Shown in pieces: positions 27,348 to 36,601 of a DNA stretch of 64,000 nucleotides. Under the pieces are notes generated by a model, which saw only the letters and a list, made by a program, of their open reading frames with translations, made no database searches and was not told the origin of the DNA. The DNA comes from Arenimonas metalli CF5-1 (lineage in GTDB: Bacteria > Pseudomonadota > Gammaproteobacteria > Xanthomonadales > Xanthomonadaceae), in contig NZ_AVCK01000009.1 of NCBI RefSeq assembly GCF_000747155.1, forward strand, positions 1-64,000. Reading direction: 5' to 3'. A program made the position numbers and the translations under genes. Every line of letters begins with the position of its first letter. Within the stretch, counting starts at the first letter, position 1.

Positions 27348-27865
27348 GCGGCCACGTCATCATTTCCCACGGGCTGGAAAGCGGCCCGGAGGCCAGCAAG
27401 GCCGCCGCGCTCGCCCGCGTCGCCGGCGCGCTGGGCTGGACCCACGAGCGCCCCGACTACCGCGACCTCGACGTGCTCGGCCCGCTGGGCGACGTCCCGG
27501 GCCGCATCCTGCGGCTGGGCGCGCGCGCCCACCTGGCCACGCGCAAGCCGCTGGTGCTGGCGGGCTCCAGCATGGGTGCCTACATCTCCGGCCACGTCTC
27601 GCGCGAAGTGCCGGTGGCCGGCCTGTTCCTGATGGCGCCGCCGGTGGCGCTCGACGTCGCGCCCGGGCCGCTGCACGCGGCGATGGTGCCGACGCGCATC
27701 ATCCACGGCTGGGAAGACGAGCTGATCCCGGCGCTCGATGTCGTGCGCTGGGCCCAGCGCCGGCAGGACACGCTGCTGCTGGTGCCCGACAGCCATCGCC
27801 TCGCGGCGCACGTCGAGTTCTGCGCCGAGGAATTCGGCCGCTTCCTGCAGATGCTGGCCTCGTGA
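27344..27865 (+). CDS. Small alpha/beta hydrolase, YqiA-like esterase
   Basis: A 173-residue hydrolase. The nucleophile Ser is in [14 protein letters not shown], with the acid in HGWEDELIP and the His in [11 protein letters not shown], the usual triad order. The small size and [11 protein letters not shown] start match UPF0227/YqiA-type esterases. GTG start overlapping the MOSC stop; 4 bases of overlap with rlmL downstream. Confidence 0.78.
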   Translation: MSGHVIISHGLESGPEASKAAALARVAGALGWTHERPDYRDLDVLGPLGDVPGRILRLGARAHLATRKPLVLAGSSMGAYISGHVSREVPVAGLFLMAPPVALDVAPGPLHAAMVPTRIIHGWEDELIPALDVVRWAQRRQDTLLLVPDSHRLAAHVEFCAEEFGRFLQMLAS

Positions 27866-29997
27866 AGTTCTTCGTCGCCTGCGCCAAGGGCCTGGAGTAC
27901 CTGCTCGCCGACGAGCTGGTGGCGCTGGGCGCGACCCGCGCCACCGCCGCGCTCGCGGGCGCCAACGCCGAAGGCGATGCCGAGGCGGCGTATCGCGCGG
28001 TGATGCATTCGCGCCTCGCCAGCCGCGTGCTGTGGCCGCTGGCCGAGTTCGACTGCGCCAACGAGAACGACCTCTACCAGGGCGTGCACGCGATCGACTG
28101 GCCTGCGCACCTCGACCCCGAGGGCACGCTGGCGGTGGACGCCCACGTCTCCGGCCCGGCGCTCACGCACGAGCGCTACGCCGCGCAGCGCGCCAAGGAC
28201 GCCGTGGTCGACCGCATGCGCGCCGCGCACGGCGTGCGCCCGTCGGTGGACACCGAGTCGCCCGACCTGCGCCTGAGCCTGGTGGTGCGCAAGGGCCGCG
28301 CCATCGTCTCGATCGATCTCGGCGGCGGCCCGCTGCACCGCCGCGGCTGGCGCCAGTCGCAGGGCGACGCGCCGCTAAAGGAAAACCTGGCGGCGGCGAT
28401 GCTGCTGCGCGGCCACTGGCCGAAGCTCTACGCGGAGGGCGGCGCGCTGCTCGACCCGATGTGCGGCAGCGGCACGCTGCTGATCGAAGGCGCGCTGATG
28501 GCCGCCGACGTGGCGCCCGGCCTGCATCGCCTGCAGGGCGCGCTGCCGACGCGCTGGCGCGGCTTCGACGAAGACCTCTGGCAGCGGATCGAAGCCGAGG
28601 CCCGCGAGCGCGCCGTGGCCGGGCGTGCCGCGCTGCGGCCGGCGTTCTTCGGCGCCGACCTCGACCCCGCGGCGCTGCATGCGGCCGTGGCGAACGCGGA
28701 TCGCGCCGGCCTGGCCGAGCTCATCCGCTTCGACCGCGCGGCCATCGCCTCGCTGAAGGCGCCGGGCCCCGCGCGCGGGCTGGTCGTCTGCAACCCGCCT
28801 TACGACGCCCGCCTGGCGGCGGATGCCGCGCTGTACCGCGAGCTCGGCGACGCCCTGCGCCGCGCCGTGCCGGACTGGCGCGCGGTGCTGCTGTGCGGCT
28901 CCGACGAGCTGGCGCAAGCCACCGGCCTGCGCGCCGCCAAGCGCTACGCCTTCTTCAACGGTGCGCTGGAATGCGCGCTGATGGTCTGCGATCCACTGCA
29001 GCCGCCGGCGCGGGCGCCGCGCGAGGCGAAGCCGCTGTCGGACGGCGCCCAGATGGTCGCCAACCGGCTGCGCAAGAACCTCAAGCGCTTCAAGTCCTGG
29101 CGCGAGCGCGAGGGCGTGTTCGCCTGGCGCGCCTACGACGCCGACCTGCCGGAGTACTCGGCGGCCGTGGACGTGTACGAGGAGGCTGACGGCGAGCGCC
29201 GCAGCTTCGTGCACGTGCAGGAATACGAGGCGCCGTCGACCATCCCGGAAGCCGACAGCCGGCGCCGCTTCGGCGAACTGCTGGACGCGGTGCGCGAGGT
29301 GTTCGCGGTGCCGCCGGCGCAGGTCTCGATCAAGACCCGCGCGCGCGGCAAGGGCGGCAGCAAGTACGGGCGCATGGACCGGCGGGACGAGTTCATCGCC
29401 GTGCAGGAGGGCCGGGCGAAGCTGCTGGTGAACCTGTTCGACTACCTCGACACCGGCCTGTTCCTGGACCACCGCCCGGTGCGCCTGCGCATCGGCCGCG
29501 AGTCGGCCGGAAAGCGCGTGCTGAACCTGTTCGCCTACACCGGCGCGGCCAGCGTGCACGCGGCGGTGGGCGGCGCGGCCAGCACCACCAGCGTCGACCT
29601 CTCGGGCACCTACCTCGAGTGGGCCGGCCGCAACCTCGCGCTCAACGGCGCCGCCGGCCGCGCCCACCAGCTGGTGCAGGCGGACGCCATGGCCTGGCTG
29701 CTGGCCGACCGCGGCGAGTACGACCTGATTTTCTGCGACCCGCCGACCTTCTCGAACTCGGCCCGCGCCGAGGACTTCGACACCCAGCGCGACCACGTGC
29801 GCCTGCTGCGCGCCTGCGTGGCGCGGCTGGCGCCGGGCGGGCTGCTGCTGTTCTCGAACAACTTCCGCAAGTTCCGGCTCGACGAGGCGGCGGTGGCGGA
29901 GTTCGCGACCTGCACCGAGATCAGCGCGAAGACGATCGATCCCGACTTCGAGCGCAATCCGCGCATCCATCGCTGCTGGGAGCTGCGCCGGGCCTGA
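27862..29997 (+). CDS. rlmL: Bifunctional 23S rRNA methyltransferase RlmKL
   Basis: A 711-residue fusion of two methyltransferases that modify G2445 (N2) and G2069 (N7) of 23S rRNA. An N-terminal THUMP domain is followed by the first SAM domain with [19 protein letters not shown] and NPPYDARL, then the second with [18 protein letters not shown] and [10 protein letters not shown]. The GTG at 27862 gives the standard [15 protein letters not shown] start. Overlapping the esterase gene suggests one operon. Confidence 0.95.
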   Translation: MKFFVACAKGLEYLLADELVALGATRATAALAGANAEGDAEAAYRAVMHSRLASRVLWPLAEFDCANENDLYQGVHAIDWPAHLDPEGTLAVDAHVSGPALTHERYAAQRAKDAVVDRMRAAHGVRPSVDTESPDLRLSLVVRKGRAIVSIDLGGGPLHRRGWRQSQGDAPLKENLAAAMLLRGHWPKLYAEGGALLDPMCGSGTLLIEGALMAADVAPGLHRLQGALPTRWRGFDEDLWQRIEAEARERAVAGRAALRPAFFGADLDPAALHAAVANADRAGLAELIRFDRAAIASLKAPGPARGLVVCNPPYDARLAADAALYRELGDALRRAVPDWRAVLLCGSDELAQATGLRAAKRYAFFNGALECALMVCDPLQPPARAPREAKPLSDGAQMVANRLRKNLKRFKSWREREGVFAWRAYDADLPEYSAAVDVYEEADGERRSFVHVQEYEAPSTIPEADSRRRFGELLDAVREVFAVPPAQVSIKTRARGKGGSKYGRMDRRDEFIAVQEGRAKLLVNLFDYLDTGLFLDHRPVRLRIGRESAGKRVLNLFAYTGAASVHAAVGGAASTTSVDLSGTYLEWAGRNLALNGAAGRAHQLVQADAMAWLLADRGEYDLIFCDPPTFSNSARAEDFDTQRDHVRLLRACVARLAPGGLLLFSNNFRKFRLDEAAVAEFATCTEISAKTIDPDFERNPRIHRCWELRRA

Positions 29998-30011
29998 GCC
30001 CGGCGCGGCGG

Positions 30012-30446
30012 TCAGTCGTCGGCCGCGGCCTTCGTGCCGGTGGCCAGGGCATAGGTTTCATCGTCGACGATGCGCACGTCGCGGATGTCGCAGCTGCCCT
30101 GGCGCGAGCCGATGGAGCCGAAGATCACCTTGTCGCCCGGGCTCCCGCAAACGCGGCCCGTGATGCTGTCGCCGACGAAGACGAGGCTTACGCCGAGGTT
30201 GTCGCGGCATTCGCCCCACAGATCCACCCGGTACTTGCGGCGGCCGCCGTCGACGAACAGCGCGCCGTCCTGGCTGTTGTGCCAGGTGCGCACGTCCTGC
30301 GGGTACAGGCATCCGGGCTGGCCCTTGGCGGCCATCGCCGCCTGGACGCCGGCCTGGTCCGGTCCGGGGCGCGTATCCGCGCCGCCGGCCGTGCAGGCCG
30401 CCAGGACAAGGAGGGCCGGGGCGATCACGGGGAGGGTGCGGTTCAT
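30012..30446 (-). CDS. DUF6491-type lipoprotein
   Basis: A 144-residue lipoprotein with signal MNRTLPVIAPALLVLAAC and lipobox LAAC (Cys18). The mature part has four further Cys and Asp/Gly-rich strands (VIFGSIGSRQGSCDIRDVRIV), resembling DUF6491 lipoproteins found in Xanthomonadaceae. Function unknown. It converges on rlmL with only 14 bp between stops. Confidence 0.65.
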   Translation of the reverse strand: MNRTLPVIAPALLVLAACTAGGADTRPGPDQAGVQAAMAAKGQPGCLYPQDVRTWHNSQDGALFVDGGRRKYRVDLWGECRDNLGVSLVFVGDSITGRVCGSPGDKVIFGSIGSRQGSCDIRDVRIVDDETYALATGTKAAADD

Positions 30447-30534
30447 GGCGGCGTCCTGCGCGGGGTGGGCCGCGAGTGTGGTCGAGCCAAACTTAACCCG
30501 CGCGAAACATCCCCGGCCGCATTATGCTTGGGCC

Positions 30535-31164
30535 ATGACCCGACCCGGCGCCACCACTACCCCGCACGGCTGGACCTTCTTCCGGCAATGGCTGAAGAAC
30601 CCGCTGGGCGTGGCCGCGATCTCGCCGTCCAGCCCGCAGCTGGCGCGCCAGATGATGTCGGAGCTGCCGCGCGGCGCCCGCCGCGTGATCGAACTCGGCG
30701 GTGGCACCGGCGTGTTCACGCAGGCGCTGCTCGACCACGGCATCTCGCCCTCGGAGCTGCTGGTGCTCGAACTCAACGAAGAACTGCACCAGCACCTGCA
30801 GAAGCACTTCCCGCAGGTGCAGGTCGCCTGCGCGGATGCCCGCGACCTCGCCGAGCTGGCGTCCGCGCGCGGCTTCGGCCCCGAGGCGCCCGCCGATGCC
30901 GTGATCTCCGGCCTGGGCCTGCTGTCCATGCCCAAGGCCACGCAGCAGGCCATCCTGTCGGCCGCGTTCGACTGCCTGCAGCCGCAGGGCCGCTTCATCC
31001 AGTTCACCTACGGCCCGGCCAACCCGGTCGCGAAGGAAGTGGTCGAGGCGCTCGACCTCAACGCGCGCCGCGGCAGCTTCACCTGGTGGAACGTGCCGCC
31101 GGCCACCGTCTACGTCTATTCCCGCCGCGTCTCCCGCGCCATCCCCCCGCGCTCCATGCGCTGA
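30535..31164 (+). CDS. PmtA-like SAM methyltransferase (phospholipid N-methyltransferase family)
   Basis: A 209-residue soluble methyltransferase. SAM motif I is VIELGGGTGVFTQALL, followed by the acidic motif LLVLELNEEL and DAVISGLGLLSMP, which fit the PmtA/KsgA-related phospholipid methyltransferase group. The start TFFRQWLKNPLGVAAISPSS matches PmtA-type proteins. Substrate not certain; it may act on phosphatidylethanolamine. The ATG at 30535 fits family length. Confidence 0.78.
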   Translation: MTRPGATTTPHGWTFFRQWLKNPLGVAAISPSSPQLARQMMSELPRGARRVIELGGGTGVFTQALLDHGISPSELLVLELNEELHQHLQKHFPQVQVACADARDLAELASARGFGPEAPADAVISGLGLLSMPKATQQAILSAAFDCLQPQGRFIQFTYGPANPVAKEVVEALDLNARRGSFTWWNVPPATVYVYSRRVSRAIPPRSMR

Positions 31165-31170
31165 GGAAAC

Positions 31171-31590
31171 GAGGCGTGCGCTTTGCGCACGACATGTGAC
31201 TTCGAGGCAGCGCCGCCGCACACCGATACAGGTCTTCGGCCCGACTCGGGAGCGTCATCCTGACCACCGATGTCGGCCGTTCCGGCCTCCTGCCTCCACT
31301 TCCGAAGACCTATATCGGTGTGCGACGTCGCCCCGGAATCCAGTCGCACACCGGATGGAGTTCAAATGCCAGGTCAAGAGCTCTTGGCTGCGGTGTGTCC
31401 GGGGCATCCGGAGCGACGGCGCCCACTCAACAGGTACTTTTGAAGTGTAGGGCAGGAGGCCCGGAACGGCCGACGTTTGCTGCCAGGGATGGCGCTAGCA
31501 AGACGGCGGGCAAAAGTACCTGTTGAGTGGGCGGCGGCGCAGCCGGGATGTACCGGTGTGCCGCCGTCCGTGCGCAAGGCGCACGTGTAC
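31171..31590. repeat. Element of about 420 bp built of nested inverted repeats, no gene
   Basis: Four arm pairs are visible. Outer: near-palindromic GTGCGCTTTGCGCAC at about 31176-31190 with CGTGCGCAAGGCGCACG at 31569-31585. Second: 31219-31239 with 31302-31322 (20 of 21, CACCGATACAGGTCTTCGG). Third: 31272-31294 with 31451-31474 (GTCGGCCGTTCCGGCCTCC, one extra base). Fourth: 31422-31441 with 31512-31531, perfect over 20 bases (CCCACTCAACAGGTACTTTT). A perfect 12-base palindrome CAAGAGCTCTTG lies in between. No coding frame of note. It looks like a decayed miniature transposable element or a structured RNA region, and explains the gap between the methyltransferase and the polyamine gene. Confidence 0.75.
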
Positions 31591-31591
31591 T

Positions 31592-32740
31592 TCAGCGGCC
31601 GGTCTTGATGGTGGTCCAGGCGCGGACGCGTTCGCGGGTGACTTCGGGGGCGAAGGTGATCGGGTCGACCAGCTTGGCCATGACTTCGGCCGGCGGGTAG
31701 ATCGCCGGGTCGCCGGTGATTTCCGGATCGACCAGCGCCGTGGCCGCCGTGTTCGGGCTGGCATAGGCGACGTAGTTGGTGATGCCGGCCGAGACCTCGG
31801 GCTTGAGCAGGTAGTCGATGAGCGCGTGCGCGTTGGCCGCGTGCGGTGCGTCCTTCGGGATCGCCATCAGGTCGACCCAGCGAACCGCGCCTTCCTTCGG
31901 GATGACGTAGGCGATCTCGATGCCGTTCTCCGCCTCTTCGGCGCGGTCGCCCGCCAGGAAGACGTCGCCCGAATAGCCCATCGCCAGGCACAGGTCGCCG
32001 TTGGCCAGGTCGTCGATGTACTTGGAGGAGTTGAAGTAGCGGATGTGCTCGCGCACGCCGGCATAGGTGTCGGTGACCACCTGGGTCTCGTCGCCGGTGA
32101 GGGCGTTGGCGTCGCGGCCGCGGTAGATCAGCGCGGCGGCGAAGGCCTCCTGCTCGTCGTCGAGCACGCTGATGCCGCACTCGGCCAGCTTGGCGGCGTT
32201 GGCCGGGTCGAACAGCAGCGCCCAGGAGTCGAGCGGCGCGTCTTCGCCGAGGATTTCCTTCACCTTGGTGACATTGATGCCCAGGCCGGTGGTGCCCCAC
32301 ATGTAGGGCACGGTGTGGGTGTTGCCCGGGTCCACGTCCACCAGACCGGCGAGGATGGCCGGGTCGAGGTTGCCGTAGTTCGAAAGCTTCGCCTTGTCGA
32401 TCGGCGCATAGATGCCCGCCTGCACGTGCCGCTGCGCGAACGGGCGTGCCGACGGGAACACCAGGTCGTAGCCCGAGGCGCCGGCCAGCAGCTTGGTCTC
32501 GAGCATCTCGTTGCTGTCGTAGTTGTCGTAGACCACGCGGATGCCGGTGTCGCGCTCGAAGTTGGCCAGCGTGTCGTCGGCGATGTAGTCCGACCAGTTG
32601 TAGACGTAGACGACTTCCTGCCCGGCAGGCGCCGGCGTGGCCGCGGGCGTCGCCGCGGATTCGGCGGGATCGCCGCCGCGGCCGCAGGCGGCGAGCAGCA
32701 GGGCCGAGGCGATCAGGCTCAGGCGCAGGGACGGGGACAT
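31592..32740 (-). CDS. Polyamine ABC transporter substrate-binding lipoprotein, PotF-like
   Basis: A 382-residue lipoprotein with signal MSPSLRLSLIASALLLAAC (lipobox LAAC, Cys19) and an Ala/Pro linker. The binding-protein fold is seen in VVYVYNWSDYIADDTLANFE and VVYDNYDSNEMLETKLLAGASGYDLVFPS, characteristic of PotD/PotF spermidine- or putrescine-binding proteins. No permease or ATPase gene is beside it here, so the transporter is encoded elsewhere or this is an orphan. The ATG at 32740 was chosen because it starts a proper signal. Confidence 0.9.
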   Translation of the reverse strand: MSPSLRLSLIASALLLAACGRGGDPAESAATPAATPAPAGQEVVYVYNWSDYIADDTLANFERDTGIRVVYDNYDSNEMLETKLLAGASGYDLVFPSARPFAQRHVQAGIYAPIDKAKLSNYGNLDPAILAGLVDVDPGNTHTVPYMWGTTGLGINVTKVKEILGEDAPLDSWALLFDPANAAKLAECGISVLDDEQEAFAAALIYRGRDANALTGDETQVVTDTYAGVREHIRYFNSSKYIDDLANGDLCLAMGYSGDVFLAGDRAEEAENGIEIAYVIPKEGAVRWVDLMAIPKDAPHAANAHALIDYLLKPEVSAGITNYVAYASPNTAATALVDPEITGDPAIYPPAEVMAKLVDPITFAPEVTRERVRAWTTIKTGR

Positions 32741-32826
32741 GGCGGACTCCAGGCGACTCGAATGGAGCCTCATGTTCGGCGCGGTGCCCGGGGGGTGTCA
32801 ACGCGGGCCGGCGGCCCGGGCCCGGT

Positions 32827-33450
32827 TCAGCGGGACGCGCGCCAGTCGTTGGCCAGCAGTCCCATCAGCACGCTGTCCTGCAGCTCGCCGCCGACCTGCC
32901 AGCGCTGGCGAAGATAGCCTTCGCGCCGGAAGCCCAGCGCCTCGAGCGTGCGCAGCGAGGGCAGGTTGCGCGGATCCACGTCGACCTCGATGCGGCGCAT
33001 GGCCATCGGGCCGAAGGCGTGGTCCAGGAGCACCGTGAGTGCCTCGCGGGCATAGCGCCGGCCCCAGTGGTCGCGGGCGAGGGCGAAGCCCAGCTCGGCC
33101 CGCCCCTGGGCGTGGTCGATGTCGTAGAGCGTGGTGGAGCCGATGATGCGGTCGTCGCCGCGCAGGGCGATGCCCCACTGGAACAGGTTGCCCTGCTGGA
33201 AGCCCTGGTGGATGGCCTCGAGGTAGATCGTGGCCTCGTCCGGGCTGGTCCAGGCCAGGTGGCTCCAGTAGCGGGTGACGTCGGGGTCGGAGAACACCCC
33301 GTAGAGGTCGTCGAGGTCCGCGGGCTCGATCCAGCGCAGCTGCAGCCGCGGCGCCACCAGCGTCGGCAGGCGGTCCGCGTCGACGGCCCCGGGGGGCGGC
33401 ATCGGGACGGTCCTGGCACGGCGGGTGATCGGCATCGGGTTCAGTGCCAT
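32827..33450 (-). CDS. GNAT acetyltransferase, RimJ/RimL type
   Basis: About 207 residues of the GNAT fold with the RimJ/RimL pattern: LRWIEPADLDDLYGVFSDPDVTRYW, GRAELGFALARDHWGRRYAREAL, VDVDPRNLPSLRTLEALGFRREG. It probably acetylates an amine of a protein or small molecule. The start is not certain (ATG at 33450 or 33435; an upstream frame has no sign of homology). Confidence 0.85.
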   Translation of the reverse strand: MALNPMPITRRARTVPMPPPGAVDADRLPTLVAPRLQLRWIEPADLDDLYGVFSDPDVTRYWSHLAWTSPDEATIYLEAIHQGFQQGNLFQWGIALRGDDRIIGSTTLYDIDHAQGRAELGFALARDHWGRRYAREALTVLLDHAFGPMAMRRIEVDVDPRNLPSLRTLEALGFRREGYLRQRWQVGGELQDSVLMGLLANDWRASR

Positions 33451-33637
33451 GGGCGGGGGGCGGGGGCTGAAGGAGGCGCTAGGGGGTACAACGCAGTGCA
33501 CGCCTGTCTCCGGACGCAAGACTGGCGTGTACGCGGGCACCATGCAACCCTGCGTTGCGGTCCGCGGGGATGTGAAGGCCGGCCGCCGGCCCTATCTTGC
33601 CGACATGGCGCTTCGACGCCGCCACCGGAGACCCCCG

Positions 33638-34483
33638 ATGCCATCCGTTCGCCCCGTCCTTCGCAAGCTGCGCGGCATGCCCGCCTCCGACGGCGCCGGC
33701 GTGAAGCTGCGCCGCGTGATCGGCACGCCGCAGCTGCCCGACCTCGATCCCTTCCTGATGCTCGACGAGTTCGGCACCGACCGGCCCGAGGACTACCTCG
33801 CCGGCTTCCCCTCGCATCCGCACCGCGGCTTCTAGACGGTGACCTACATGCTCGACGGCCGCATGCGCCACAAGGACAACCACGGCAACGAGGGCGTGCT
33901 CGTGCCCGGCGCCGTGCAGTGGATGACCGCCGGCCGCGGCATCGTCCACTCCGAGATGCCCGAGCAGGAGGAAGGCCGCATGCGCGGATTCCAGCTGTGG
34001 GTGAACCTGCCCGCCGCGGAGAAGATGACCGCGCCGCGCTACCAGGAATACGGCCCGGACCGCTTCCCGGAAGTGGACGTGGCGCCCGGCGTGCGCGCGA
34101 AGCTGATCGCCGGTCGCCTCGGCGACCGCGAGGGTGCGATCCGCCAGCCGGCCACCGATCCGACTTACTTCGACCTCTGGCTCGAGGAGGGCGCGGTATT
34201 CACGCACGCGCTGCCTGCGGGTCATTCGGTCTTCGCCTACGTCTACGAGGGCGCGATCGCGGTGGGCGAAGGCGCCGACGCGGTGCCGGTGTCGGCCGGC
34301 GAGCTGGCCGTGCTGGGTCCCGGCGACGAAGTACGGTTCACCGGCGCCGCCGCCGGCACGCGCCTGATCCTGGTCGCGGGCCGCCCGCTGCGCGAGCCGG
34401 TGGCGCGCTACGGTCCGTTCGTGATGAACACCCAGGCCGAACTGCGCCAGGCCTTCGAGGATTTCCAGGCCGGACGGTTCTGA
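33638..34483 (+). pseudogene. Pirin family gene interrupted by an in-frame TAG
   Basis: Two pieces of one frame, 33638-33832 and 33836-34483, separated only by a TAG codon at 33833-33835. Together they give a 280-residue pirin: [14 protein letters not shown]..., HPHRGF, stop, [36 protein letters not shown], and a full cupin C-terminal half. The stop stands where pirins have the strictly conserved Glu of HPHRGFETVTY, so a GAG-to-TAG change explains it. The rest reads cleanly, so the event is recent, or it is a base-call error. Pirins are iron-binding cupins, some with quercetinase activity. Confidence 0.88.
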
Positions 34484-34519
34484 GTCCGCGCGCCGCGACC
34501 CCTTCCCCAGGAGCACGCC

Positions 34520-34921
34520 ATGTCCGCCCGCCACACCAGCGCCAAGATCGGCAGCAGCTATCCCTCCTACGCCACCCAGCTGGTGGTCGGGCACCACCAC
34601 CTGGTGGCCGACGAGCCGGTGGACCTCGGTGGCGGCGACACCGGCCCGGCGCCCGACGAACTGGTGCTGGCCGCGCTCGGCGCCTGCACCGCGATTACGC
34701 TGCGCATGTACGCGCAGCGCAAGCAGTGGCCGCTGGAAGGCGTCGAGGTGAAGCTCGACTTCGCGTCGCGCGACAAGGCCAAGGCCGTCATCCAGCGCAC
34801 CGTGCACCTGTCGGGCCCGCTCGACGACGAACAGCGCGAGCGCCTGCTGCAGATCGCCAACGCCTGCCCGGTGCACCGCATCCTCACCGGCGAGGTCGAG
34901 GTGCCGACCGCGCTGGGCTGA
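34520..34921 (+). CDS. OsmC/Ohr family thiol peroxidase-like protein
   Basis: A 133-residue OsmC-fold protein of the YhfA-type. Two redox cysteines are present, in [19 protein letters not shown] and [13 protein letters not shown], spaced as in peroxide-reducing family members. It follows the broken pirin by 36 bp, with a good AGGAG ribosome binding site (34510-34514), and may have been its partner; pirins and OsmC proteins often respond to oxidative stress. It converges on the next pirin gene, 6 bp away. Confidence 0.9.
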   Translation: MSARHTSAKIGSSYPSYATQLVVGHHHLVADEPVDLGGGDTGPAPDELVLAALGACTAITLRMYAQRKQWPLEGVEVKLDFASRDKAKAVIQRTVHLSGPLDDEQRERLLQIANACPVHRILTGEVEVPTALG

Positions 34922-34927
34922 CGCGCC

Positions 34928-35794
34928 TCAGCGCTCGGGCAGGGGAATCGACTCGGTTTCGCCGGGCACCTGGCCGAGGCGGCCGTCGCGCCAATCCTGC
35001 TTGGCCTGCTCGATGCGTTCGCGCGAGCTGGACACGAAGTTCCACCAGACGTGGCGGTGGCCGTCGAGCGGCGCACCGCCCAGCAGCATGACCCGCGCCG
35101 CGGTGTCGCCTGCGCGAAGCAGCGGCTCGGTGCCCGCGTCGAGCACGGCCAGGTGTTCGAGCGGCAGCGGTTCGCCATCCAGCGTCGGTTCGCCGGACAC
35201 GGGGTAGAGCGCGCGCTCGGCGTGTTCGGCCGGGATCGCCAGCGCGCAGCCGGGCTCCAGGTCGATCGAGACGTAGAGCGTGTCCATCAGCACCGCCACC
35301 GGCGCGCGCTCGCCGAAGGCGTGGCCGGCGACGATGGTCAGGGTGGCGCCGGGCCGCGAGACTACCGGCAGCGTCGCCTTCGGGTGGTGCGCGAACGAAG
35401 GCGCGTCTTCCTCGTGCGCCTGCGGCAGCGCCACCCAGGTCTGCAGGCCGTGCATGCGCTGGGGTTTGCCGCGCAGGCGGTCGGGCGTGCGCTCGGAGTG
35501 CACGATGCCGCGGCCGGCGGTCATCCAGTTCACGTCGCCCGGGTTGATCTCCTGCACCGAGCCGACGCTGTCGCGGTGCATGATCGCGCCTTCCCACAGG
35601 TAGGTGACCGTGGCCAGGCCGATGTGCGGGTGCGGGCGGACGTCGAGGCCCTGGTCCGGCCCCAGTTCCGCCGGGCCGATGTGGTCGAAGAACACGAAGG
35701 GGCCGACGGTGCGGGCCTTGGCGTGCGGCAGCAGGCGCTTGACGGTGAAGCCGCCGCCGAGGTCGTGCACGCGCGGGGGGATCGAGAGGGTCAT
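34928..35794 (-). CDS. Pirin family protein, intact
   Basis: A 288-residue double cupin. The metal-binding HPHIGLATVTYLWEG, and HSERTPD near residue 110, are present. It is distantly related to the broken gene next door, where the same motif is HPHRGF/TVTYM, so it may replace it. Pirins are iron-binding proteins; some bacterial members have quercetin dioxygenase activity. The ATG at 35794 was chosen over an open frame 11 codons longer. Confidence 0.92.
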   Translation of the reverse strand: MTLSIPPRVHDLGGGFTVKRLLPHAKARTVGPFVFFDHIGPAELGPDQGLDVRPHPHIGLATVTYLWEGAIMHRDSVGSVQEINPGDVNWMTAGRGIVHSERTPDRLRGKPQRMHGLQTWVALPQAHEEDAPSFAHHPKATLPVVSRPGATLTIVAGHAFGERAPVAVLMDTLYVSIDLEPGCALAIPAEHAERALYPVSGEPTLDGEPLPLEHLAVLDAGTEPLLRAGDTAARVMLLGGAPLDGHRHVWWNFVSSSRERIEQAKQDWRDGRLGQVPGETESIPLPER

Positions 35795-35921
35795 GGCCGA
35801 CTCCGGCTTTACGGGTCGTAGCAGCATGCCGCGATCGCGGCGCGGCCACCACCGTGGACGCGGAACGGGATGTTGCAGTCGAAAAAGCAGGCGCGCGGGC
35901 AGGCGGGGCGCCGGCTAAGGC

Positions 35922-36434
35922 TCAGTATCGCGAGACCACGGTGTCGGCGCCGCCATCCGCGCGCAAACGCACCGTGGTGAAGCGGTCGTACTCGGTCTCG
36001 GGCATCGCCCGTTCGGGCCGGCCGTCGAGCGCGGCGACGATGCCGGGCACCGTGTTGCTGTGGCCGACCACCAGCACCACGCTGCCGGCCGGCAGGGCGC
36101 GCAGGTCGCGGGCGAGGTCGGCGGCGTAGCTCGCCGCGTTGCTGCCGTCGACGGGCCGGACGGTGACATCGAGGCCGGCCGCGTCGGCCGCCGGGGCGGC
36201 CGTCTGCTGCGTGCGCTTGAACTGGGTGGCGTAGGCGGCATCGAGCCGGCTGCCGGCGAGCGCCGCGGCCAGCGCGCGGGCGCGGGCTTCGCCGTCGGTG
36301 CTGAGGTCGGGATCGCGCGCGTCATTCGTGGCCTTCTCGGCGTGGCGCACCACGACCACGAGCACGTCGGCGTCGGCGAGGGCGGGCAGGGAAGCCATCA
36401 GCGCGAAGGCGAGCGCGAGCAGGGCCCGGCTCAC
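35922..36434 (-). CDS. Secreted histidine phosphatase family protein
   Basis: A 170-residue protein with a signal peptide (to about residue 21, SLPALADAD) and the histidine phosphatase motif RHAEKATNDARDPDLSTDGEARA; the second His is in VVLVVGHSNTVPGIV. The small size and export suggest a periplasmic phosphatase, related to the SixA/PGAM superfamily. GTG start at 36434; the upstream small frame overlaps it. Confidence 0.85.
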   Translation of the reverse strand: MSRALLALAFALMASLPALADADVLVVVVRHAEKATNDARDPDLSTDGEARARALAAALAGSRLDAAYATQFKRTQQTAAPAADAAGLDVTVRPVDGSNAASYAADLARDLRALPAGSVVLVVGHSNTVPGIVAALDGRPERAMPETEYDRFTTVRLRADGGADTVVSRY

Positions 36435-36538
36435 TGCGGACCCCGCGTGCCGTTGGCGCCGATCGGCGGTGGCAGCGTGATGCCTCGCGTGATCCGGCCC
36501 GCCATCCTCGGTGCGTCGTTGCGGATGCCTTCGTCCAT
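36431..36538 (-). CDS. Possible 35-residue peptide coupled to the histidine phosphatase gene
   Basis: A short open frame (MDEGIRNDAPRMAGRITRGI and 15 more residues, ending RGPQ) whose TGA overlaps the phosphatase GTG start by 4 bases. That overlap is what suggests it, since many genes in this window are coupled in the same way. No clear ribosome binding site and no recognised homology. It may also be an untranslated leader. Confidence 0.25.
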   Translation of the reverse strand: MDEGIRNDAPRMAGRITRGITLPPPIGANGTRGPQ

Positions 36539-36601
36539 GCGCGTGTCCCAGGGTCTCGTTGCCCCATTCTGGCCCCGGGGCGGGGCGACGCCAAGCGGTC
36601 G

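Noticed and set aside
30481-30534. Promoter before the PmtA-like gene
   Set aside because: TATGCT resembles a -10 box, but no -35 box lies at a usable distance.
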